Origin: Tenodera sinensis
Taxonomy: Eukaryota > Arthropoda > Insecta > Mantodea > Mantidae
Assembly (NCBI GenBank): GCA_030765045.1
Contig: CM060965.1
Coordinates: forward strand, 62,128,787-62,192,786
DNA: 64,000 nucleotides
Reading direction: 5' to 3'
A program made the translations under genes and the position numbers. How positions within the stretch are numbered: position 1 is the stretch's first letter; every line of letters begins with the position of its first letter. Below the pieces are notes generated by a model. That model was not told the origin of the DNA, did not search any database, and saw nothing but the letters and a program-made list of their open reading frames with translations. Shown piece by piece: positions 50,774 to 59,154 of this stretch.

Positions 50774-51585
50774 AAATTTGATGTGTTGCACTTACACGAC
50801 TTTCTCTACTCTTGTACTAACCATTCTTAAACTCTTATTCCTATATCTTCTTTGTGTTAATGGAGACAAACATTTGTAGAAATTCTCTTATTGCTTATTT
50901 CCTTGCAGGTACAAGGGGAACATGGGAACACAGTAGGATTTGAGTCATAGTTAAATCTTTCGTTCTCTTTGCATGGCTAAGATATAAAGTTTAGGTATTC
51001 CAAAACTCAGACAAGTAACAAGGAATATCTTCCAAACAGTTCGCTCTACGAAAAAACATATTTGCTCATAAACTGTGTGTTTTAGCAGCATCTACATGTT
51101 TTGTACAGTAAGACTTGGTCTATCTCTTACGGTCTACAAATGCAAAAGTCATACAGAGTAAATAGGACTACATAGTTTATAGCCAGAAAATTCAAAATAT
51201 AAGAGTACATTTCGTTCTCCACAAAAATGTCTCAAACATATGGCATTTTAATCAAAATCGTTTCAGCCATTTTCGAGAAAATCAAAATTTGTTAACCATT
51301 TTCCGTGAAAAGGACAGTTTAGAGTGGAAGAATTTTCTTCAAAATCTTCGTGTCGCATCCATGAGACATTAAACTTAAATACCAACTTTAGTTTTTAACC
51401 GACTTTTTGTTTTTCAGTTATGCTGTCCACAGACTGACAAACACACATACACCTTTTTTTCTAAAGATGCTTCTTTGGATACAGGGGACCTCAAAACACA
51501 TATTTCCGCTGAAATCCCGACATAAATATTTTGGGTGGAATACAATACTTTCTCTAATTACTATATGCAGTAGAGAAAGTAAAAA
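50774..51585 (-). repeat. Family A repeat, full-length (minus)
   Basis: Complete from 'acgactttctctactcttgta' to the terminal hairpin 'tttctctaattactatatgcagtagagaaag'. Its microsatellite site has only a few CA units, so this copy shows the unexpanded state. Confidence 0.92.
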
Positions 51586-51689
51586 CAGGGTTTTAAGTGT
51601 ATAAGACTTGGGTTTTTCTATGAAGAAATTTACTTGTAGAAAGATAAATTTTCTAGTGCTTTGGAATTTCCTCTTTGAAATGATGTATT

Positions 51690-51850
51690 TTTAATTTTAA
51701 ATAAAAGGCTGCACACGCGCTTCCTGATTTAAACTGTGATGTCTCATTCAAAAATGAGAAGTCGCTAAAAACTGAGGTTGGTAATTAAGTTTAATATCTG
51801 TTAAGGATGCATTCGGTTGCAGAATTTGAAAAGACAGATTCCCGCAGGTT
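51690..51850 (+). repeat. Family A repeat, internal fragment
   Basis: 'ctcattcaaaaatgagaagtcg', 'ggtaattaagtttaatatct' and 'aaggatgcattcggttgcag' are decayed family A in patches. It ends shortly before the TTAA element. Confidence 0.6.
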
Positions 51851-51894
51851 CATCTTTTTTTCTACCAATACTTAAGGGGTAGAACTATTGTTAA

Positions 51895-52469
51895 GAGAGT
51901 CGAAATGCCCTGTCTCCAATGTTAGCAGATCACCTATAATCTAGAATACTATTTAAGATAATTACCTGAATTTCTTAAGACATGTTCAGTGGTATTTTTA
52001 CAATTGGTTGATGAACCAAAAACACATTTTCTTCATCAAAAACAAAATTGTGATATTTTAATGCAATGCCTAGATTTTTATTTAAATATAAGGGATTTAG
52101 AATTGAAAACAACTAGTATGCCTTATACATAAAACCCTTGTCATTGAAATAAAGTTGTTTCGTTGCAAAGGATAAACATTTCAGCATATACCAATAACTT
52201 TTAGAGATAATGGGGCATATGTGTGGAAAATTATTAGTACCTCAGAAATTTCAGTTGAACAAGATGAAGAAGCCTAAAAACCTATTATGTAGCTGTATTT
52301 TCAATAATAATTTTAATGTATCCACGATTTTCGCACCTCTTTGAAACTTATAGGAAAATAAGCGGACGACCTGAAATATCCATATGGAAGTAAAATCTGA
52401 ATTTGGAAAAAAACAAAGAAAGAAAGAAAAAGAAAAAAAGAAACACAAAATTTACCGTTTCGACTCCCC
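51895..52469 (-). mobile_element. TTAA-type non-autonomous element (N2)
   Basis: Exact TTAA flanks both ends (51891-51894 and 52470-52473). The terminal inverted repeat is 'gagagtcgaaatg' at the left and the complement of 'gtttcgactcccc' at the right. The 575 bp body is homologous over its whole length to 23637-24164 in the opposite orientation. No transposase is encoded. TTAA duplication points to the piggyBac superfamily, although the ends are not the canonical CCC. Confidence 0.78.
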
Positions 52470-52904
52470 TTAAACTCAACGGAAAGCACGAAAGTTTTAG
52501 GATTTATTTAGGTTGTAATGATAAAAATGTTAATAACATTATTTATAGCTTTTAGTAAGATAAAACCGGCATAAAATAAAGAAGATTGAAAAATTAGAAA
52601 GAAAAAAAAAAGATTTAGAAACATGACTGTATCTTATGAAATACATAACCTAGAACAACCAGATAACCATACAACAAGTGTAAAATATTATGTGTGTAGC
52701 TTTAGTTTAGGGTGCCCGAGAAAATGTACCCCTTTTCAATTAGAAAGGGACATACCATAGAGCCTCAAACCCGTGTATTAAAAAGGGAATAGTTAGAAAG
52801 CACTATGCCCTTATAAATTCCCATTTCACTTATTTGAATCAAGTCTGGGGAGCATTCAAACAAGCATTAGAATGAAATAGGAAAGCTACAAGGGAGAAAA
52901 TAAG
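52470..52904. other. No recognised feature
   Basis: AT-rich spacer between the TTAA element and the following SINE. Nothing supported. Confidence 0.4.
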
Positions 52905-53065
52905 GATATTGTGACTCGGTGATCCGATGGTTAGCATGTTATCTTTTCAATCCAGGGGGTTCGATTCCTGGCTGGAGGATGGGAATTTTCCTTTAGCTTG
53001 GAATGTTCCTTACCCTACCAAGAGTCTTGAACTATGAACGTGTGTGTGTGTGTGTGTGTGCGCGC

Positions 53066-53115
<50 letters not shown>

Positions 53116-53135
53116 TGTGTGTGTGAATTTAACGC
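52905..53135 (+). mobile_element. tRNA-derived SINE with GT-repeat tail
   Basis: A tRNA-like head with a perfect B box 'gggttcgattcctgg' (about 52966) and A-box-like 'tgatccgatggttagc' is followed by a short body ('gggaattttcctttagcttgg') and an (GT)n tract of about 85 bp at 53040-53125. It resembles the 17160 and 20515 SINEs in layout but is not clearly the same family. Confidence 0.62.
53040..53125. repeat. (GT)n microsatellite
   Basis: GT units with a short GCGCGTGC interruption. Confidence 0.95.
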
Positions 53136-53514
53136 AATAGCCAAAAGTAATACCAAACCAAAAATGAGAATCACTGCAAGCGAGTGATTATCATTGCTTA
53201 TATTCAGTTATACAATTGCACACAGAAAAACCCACCGCTATTACCTCAGATATTAAAGATGGCATTAACAGGACATAAAAAAAACGAAACGTATATTGCA
53301 TGCAATGCCATATGAAACTACACACCCAGAATCATATTTAAGTCGCAGTAACAAATTTCGAAATAAGGTTGCGAATAACGCTTTTCATGTATAAAATTAT
53401 AAGTAATAACTTATTAAATTGAATGCTAAAATAAATACCGAAATACATAATCATAACACAAGACAAAATAACATTCAATTATCGTCGTCAAATTTAACAA
53501 AATATGTTGTAGTA
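53136..53514. other. No recognised feature
   Basis: Nothing supported. Confidence 0.4.
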
Positions 53515-53810
53515 GAGAGTGAGTGAGTGAGTGAGTGATTAGGGTTTAAGGGCCCGTCGACAGCTAGGTCATTAGAGCCCCTGTAGTAGAGATAAAGATA
53601 GAACTTAATTCTTCTGCAGCCCTATTTTTCCTGTCTTTTCTTTTTCTTTTATTATTTCATTTGCGAAACCTCCTTTAACTTCTTGGTCCTAATGACCTAG
53701 CAGTCACTCACTCACTCACTCAATCACTCACTCACTCACTCACTCACTCACTCACTCACTCAATCACTCACTCACTCACTCACTCACTCACTCACTCACT
53801 CACTCACTCA
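53515..53810. mobile_element. Small element with (GAGT)n/(ACTC)n inverted ends
   Basis: The left end is (GAGT)n followed by 'gattagggtttaagggccc' and 'gctaggtcattagagcc'. The right end carries the complement, 'tcctaatgacctagcagtcac' followed by (ACTC)n for about 105 bp. The element is therefore bounded by complementary tetranucleotide arrays. A related left end lies at about 4157-4215. The outer array may have expanded after insertion. Confidence 0.65.
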
Positions 53811-53821
53811 CCCACCCAAAG

Positions 53822-53912
53822 TGAGTATTTCTGGTGAATTCGACATCGAATTTTTGCATGGAATACTATACTTCCTCTTCCTCTCGTATTAATACATTAG
53901 CAGAGAAAGTAA
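53822..53912 (-). repeat. Family A repeat, 5' terminal fragment
   Basis: 'tttctggtgaattcgacatcg', 'aatttttgcatggaatac' and a decayed terminal hairpin ending 'gcagagaaagtaaaac' match the family A start on the minus strand. Confidence 0.75.
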
Positions 53913-53989
53913 AACAAAGTACAGAATCAAATAAAGCAAAACACCTGATATCCGAATTATAGACGGATCAGATTTATAAAGAAAATAGG

Positions 53990-54650
53990 AAAATGGCCTG
54001 CGTATGCTAAAATTAAACATTATCCATCAGCAAACCTCCCAATTTCATTGTCGGGTAACAGTAATTAGTGTAGTTTAGATAAGTAATCAAGGCTACGCAA
54101 TAAAACACATTAGTCCAAGGTATACCTTGAAAACAGGTATTTGGACTTGGGGAGGTGAAGTATTTGGGCCACGTTGGATAGAATTGTGAAAAGTAAACGA
54201 AATGAAAATTCTTGGAATTTTAGCAAGTCACATAGTAACAATATATATTAGATACGAGTTGGCAATACGTGTAGAAGCGTTTATGTGGAGTAATATTTCC
54301 TAGGCGGCCCTAAGTTAACAAAAGAGCATGTGTTGCTAATAATTGTGTCTTTTCCTTCCTGTTTTTACGGTTTTAGGGAAGTGTTTAGTATGATCTAACA
54401 TTGGTATCTCCCAGTGCTTAACGACCGCGCTAGAATAATGGATATTCAGTGGTAACGTCAGCTCAGCATTTCAGTGACTAACGACATTAATTATTATTAC
54501 TATTGTTATTATTACAGAGGGTTATTTTTAAACCGTTGAGTCCGAATACTTTAGAAGTTAGCAGGTATAATTCAGCAGTCGCCATTTCGAGTGATATTCA
54601 GACAGCTTAATTCTTGAAAATCTACAGCGCAACTTACTTCAAATAGACTA
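53990..54650 (+). repeat. Ancient repeat, paralogous to 3900-4860
   Basis: See the entry at 3900. The shared order of 'tagcaagtcaca', 'aacaaaagagc', 'gtgtcttttccttc', a triplet array (here ATT-type, 54488-54515) and 'ttttaaaccgt' supports common descent. The triplet array has a different motif in each copy. Confidence 0.45.
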
Positions 54651-54989
54651 TTCTATACATACGTAACTTGCTTAAAATCAACCAGTCATATACTTAAGAG
54701 TTTAAAATGTTAACCAATGACAGCTTCATTTGCGAATTCAATTACCACCTCACTGAATATTATCACCTGCTCTGTTTTGCTTATTTATGATCAGGTTAAA
54801 GAATCTAGCTGCACTTCTACAAATGCACAACAACTTACGTAATTTGACACAACAAAGCCGCTAAGTTAAACGTAAAAAATGGCTGACTCTCGCTTCGGTG
54901 AAGCGTTTAATGCTGAAACAGACGAAACAATTTGAAGAGGGAACCCTCAGAACGCAGAATACAGCAGCAAATACGTTTGGGATCAGTTT
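54651..54989. other. No recognised feature
   Basis: Nothing supported. Confidence 0.4.
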
Positions 54990-55874
54990 GAAAAAATCTG
55001 ACCTGTTGCACTCACATGACTTTCTCTACTTTTGTACTAACCATTCTTGCAAACTCTTATTCCTATATCTTCTTCGTGTTAGTTAAAATAAACATTTGTA
55101 CAAATTATCTTATTACTTATTTCCCTGTAGGTACAAGGGGAATATTGGAATACAGTAGGCTTTGTGCGATAGTCAAATCTTTTAAAGCTTTGAGATTCCG
55201 TTCTCTTTGAACACGTAACATATATAAAAAAATGAACAACGATGACCCATTTCACGAAAGTTCTAAGTTTTCCGAAACTCACATACATAACAAGGAATAT
55301 CTCCGAAATGGTTCACCCTACAAGAAAATTTATTGAGACATAAATTGTGTATTTTTGCAAGATCTACAGTTTTTGTATAGTATGATTTGGTCTATCTCTA
55401 ATGGTTTACCAGTTATGCAAAAGTCATCCAGTGTAAATACGACTACAGGGGCTATAGCGAGAAAATTCAAGATATACATTTCATTTGTCATCAAAATATC
55501 TCAAACATATGACATTTTAATAAAAATCGTTAGAGCCATTTTCAAGAAAATCAAAATTTTCGAAAAAAATTTTATGTAAAGGGTAGTTTAGGGTGGGGCT
55601 GTTTTCTTCAAAATCTTCGTGTCACATCCTTGAAAGACATTAAACTTAAATACCAACTTTGGTTTTTAACCGACTTTTCGTTTTTGAGTTATGCTATCCA
55701 CAGACTGACAGACTGACAGACTGACACACAGACACACAAACGGACCTTTTTCTAAAAATGCTTTTTTTTTTGATTCAGGGGGCCTCAAAACATGTATTTC
55801 CGGTGAAATCTCGACAACGAATTTTTGGGTGGAATACAATACTTCCCCTACTTTCCAATAGAGAAAGTAAAAAA
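54990..55874 (-). repeat. Family A repeat, full-length (minus)
   Basis: Both ends are present (inner end 'catgactttctctacttttg' at about 55015; hairpin end near 55845-55870), as are all internal landmarks. At the microsatellite site it has (GACT)- and (CACA)-like short units rather than a long CA array. Confidence 0.92.
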
Positions 55875-56970
55875 GTATTGAACGGAACTATAAATGAATA
55901 GCAGATATGTACTCCAGCTGCTGACATTGCCAACATCTTAAAAGATTGGAGCATCATCTTGTAGACCTCACCAATGGATACTGTTATATGTATAACATTC
56001 TTGTTTTAAGAGGTTAGTGATTACAATACAAGTACATCATTTCATGGGCTATTCATCCTCTAATTCCTGAAATAGTCATACTAAATGCAATTCGTCATAA
56101 TCAAATTCTCTAGATAGATTGACAATCACTCATGGTATTACTTATGATAATTATTAGTCTTCATTAAATTTATGTCCATTTAAGTGTGCTTTAAGCGAAC
56201 AGGAATGAGTAAATAGAATTTCAAAGATTGACATGTTTGGAGTTGATGAACTTCCTACAATTCCAGTTTCCTCAAATGTCTTTTCGGAAATGTTGCAGTA
56301 ATTCTTTCAAAGGCCTCTTTAGTAATACCGGCACGAGAATATTTGTTACAGAGAGCTTGAGATATTGAGTCACAGCGGTGGGAAAAAGAGCAGTAGCAAA
56401 GTAGAGCGGAAACATGAAACAAAATGTCATGTGGTAGCACATTTAAAGCCAGGAAACAGTCCCTCCTTGTGTTTCCTTTCAATTATACGACTGGGCGAAA
56501 CCGCAACTATTGTATAACATTGTAAGTGTGTAACTGGAGAAATGTTTAGGTCGGGTTTCGTGGTAGCGAGCGCACATCTTTGTGACATGCTAGCCAAGGT
56601 ATCGACACAACTCGACGGGCGGTCCGCACCAGCCAAGAACATACAAGTGTGTTTGTTTACTCACTGTGGTCATTTCCTTCCACGTGCAACAGCGGCGCAG
56701 GTACAGGCACTGCTTTACTGCTTCCGCAAATAATCTTGTGAGAACCTGAAATGTACGAGAAACGAAATATAAATGTACACATGGCATTACATTTCAGATG
56801 TGTTTCTGACATTTTAAGCTTTGATTTCTTGCATTAGAATAGACATTTTAATAAATAATAAAAAAGAAGTCTAATGTGTAGCAAGCACACGATTTCTCTA
56901 CCCGCTTTATGCATATCAAAATAACACTAGAAAAATATTTACGTTAGCGGATGTCCCCCCTCACCCCTCC

Positions 56971-57000
<30 letters not shown>
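55875..57000. other. No recognised gene
   Basis: Open frames at 56255-56787 on both strands have no motif. A poly-A run (56977-57003) precedes the next transposon. Confidence 0.4.
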
Positions 57001-57002
<2 letters not shown>

Positions 57003-57006
<4 letters not shown>

Positions 57007-57985
57007 GACAGCCCTTAATATGTTGTGCGGCACGGCAAACTGATCGATTTTCAAATAGGAAAGCGTCGAAGTTTGAGAACGAACATTTTGACAATTTGTT
57101 GACATTCTTTTTGGTATCTTAATACGAGAGGTATGCAACCATTTAGCCATCTGTGTACTGGGATGAACGAACTGAGCATAATAACATTCCTGTGCATGCA
57201 GTAAATTCCTCCACATTGTCCTTGATGCGCATCTTAATGCGTTACTTGTGTGGTTTCCAGTACAGTAACGTAGCTACCAGAAGTGTGACATGCACCTGTA
57301 CACAGCTGCTGAAATGGCCGACTTGAGCTCCAGCACACTTTGATGTATATCTGCGGAACACCTGAACGTGGCATATTCAGATCGATGGATTGGTAGAAGA
57401 GGACCAGTTCTATGGCCAGTACAGTCGCCAGATTTGATACCTCTCGACTATTTTCTGTGGAGTTGTATGAAGAGTATGGTTTATGGCACTCTTGTAACAT
57501 CAACGGAGGATCTTATGCCTCGAGTTCACGGAGCGATTGAAAATCTTCAAAGACGTACTGCACCTATTGGGTCATGTGCATAAGGCTCACCACCGCCGAT
57601 ATAGGCTGTGCAATGACGTAGGAGGTTCGAAGCCCGTTTCTAATGTAAGCAGGTCCATGTTGTGTTTGTTGATGAAATGTGAACGTACAACCATCTCACA
57701 TTTCAATGCGCTACGGCGTGCATTTCCGGACAGGGGTTCCTATCTCAACACTTATCAGTTTGCCGTCCCGCACAATATACTAAGCGTTATCGGTGTTTTT
57801 GGGACATTCTGTATATGTATGCTGACATTCACTATAAAATTGTCTCAAAAAAGATCGACAACGCTTAGTATGTTCTGCGGAATGACAAACTGATCGATTT
57901 TTAAGAAGAAACCCGTCTCCGGAAATGTACGGTTTGGACGCTGGACAGTGTCGAAGTTTGAGAACGAACCATTATGACAATTTAT
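57003..57985 (+). mobile_element. DNA transposon relic with inverted ends and a transposase fragment
   Basis: The left end at 57003-57110 ('atgttgtgcggcacggcaaac' then 'tgatcgattttcaa') matches, inverted, 57745-57817 ('gtttgccgtcccgcacaata'). A second left-end-like copy at 57836-57985 lies head-to-head with that right end. Between them, 57354-57589 encodes the C-terminal part of a DDE transposase. The outer string 'tttttgggacattctgtata' resembles mariner-type transposon ends ('ACAGGGTGTCCCAAA'). Confidence 0.68.
57354..57589 (+). pseudogene. Mariner/Tc-like transposase C-terminal fragment
   Basis: The frame reads 'HLNVAYSDRWIGRRGP', 'LWPVQSPDLIPLDYFLWSCM' and 'KSMVYGTLVTSTEDLMPRV'. 'W(P)xxSPDLxPLDxFLWxxxKxxVY' is the hallmark around the third catalytic acidic residue of this insect transposase group. 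The upstream catalytic and DNA-binding domains are missing, so it is non-functional on its own. Confidence 0.78.
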
Positions 57986-58300
57986 TACGAGACTTTTGCT
58001 ATCTTCTTTTCTGAGTGAAACATTTCCGAAATATCTCTTATTTATCTGAAAGTTCCAAATAGAAAGCAGTTATTCACCCTTTTATCTCTTGACCTTACAA
58101 AGACAATGAAATTTCAATGACATCACATAACGATCATGACCCCTAAAATATTTCACTCTCCTACTTTATTCCCACATTCCCCTTGAACCACAAGAAAATT
58201 GGCAATGATTTCTCCAGATGTTTATCTTGATCAACATGAAGTAGAGAATAAGCGCTTAGTACAGAGTGGAGAAAGTCATGTGAGTGCAACACATCACATC
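57986..58300 (+). repeat. Family A repeat, 3' part
   Basis: 'gagtgaaacatttccgaaat', 'cattccccttgaacc', 'ccagatgtttatcttgatc' and the end 'gtggagaaagtcatgtgagt' are the last about 300 bp of family A, with internal divergence. Confidence 0.75.
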
Positions 58301-58832
58301 TTTTACTCTGTCCATGTTCCTTGGTTTTTACAACCGTTTCTGGTGTCTTTCCTCTTTTCCTCTTTAGATTCCAAAGAGACTTGTTTCACCACCCTCCTCT
58401 TTTTTCCCCCATTAAGTTATTTGTTTATTCTTCTGTTCCTGCTCTTCTTTCTTTTTCAATATTCCCTTTGTTCTTTCGCCTTTTGCTGTTTTCTTTAATT
58501 TCGCTTCTCTATTTTCCATTCCTTCTCTTCTTCAGGTAGCTATTCTTCTTCTACTTCGTTTCTCTTTTCCCATTTTTCATATTTTCTTCCTATTATGTGC
58601 TAGCTTTTATTTCTTCTCCGTCATTTAAACCCATTTCACACATTCCCCCGATGTCCGTCACTTATCTTTCCTTTTACTTCTGCTAGTTTTGCAGTACTGC
58701 TTATTTTGGTTCTTCTTTCTTTGTTTCCACTGCTTTCCCCTTTCCTGCATTTTCAATCTTTTTCTCCTCTTTTTTCTGCAATTCGGTTTGATTTTCTTTT
58801 TCTCCTGTATCTCCGCCTTTGTCTAATTTTTA
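58301..58832. other. Pyrimidine-rich tract
   Basis: Over about 500 bp the plus strand is overwhelmingly C and T ('tttcctcttttcctcttt'-like). No simple unit repeats. It lies between two family A copies. Leu/Phe/Ser-rich frames here are compositional artefacts. Confidence 0.7.
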
Positions 58833-58943
58833 CACTTTCTACTACTACTACATACAGTAAGCAAAGCAAGTAGGTATTGTATTTCATCCAAAAATTTGAT
58901 GTCGAGATTTCACCGGAAATATGTTTTGAGGCCCCCTGAATAA

Positions 58944-59154
58944 TGTAACAAATTTAAATGTAACAAATTTAGCAAATCTTTTTTATTTTCTCAAGCTTCA
59001 AGTACAGCCACACTACTAGTTTCTGTCTCTTAATCTTTCCAAACTCTCACACCATACTAGTTTCTGTCTCTTCATCTTCAACAACTCAAACTGTCTCTAT
59101 GGCAACCTCCTTGAAAATCAAAGAGTCTTAATGACATGGAGAAGCCATGTCACA
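58944..59154 (-). repeat. 3' LTR (211 bp)
   Basis: It starts TGTGACATGG and ends TTTGTTACA on the minus strand, identical to the copy at 61294-61504. A 7-bp-stem hairpin (GACATGG/CCATGTC) lies at its start. A repeated 'agagacagaaactagta' string occurs twice in the middle. 'AAAATAAAA' with an AATAAA signal lies near its end, and the final 'aaatttgttaca' is duplicated. The stop codon of the internal gene lies in its first five bases. Confidence 0.95.
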
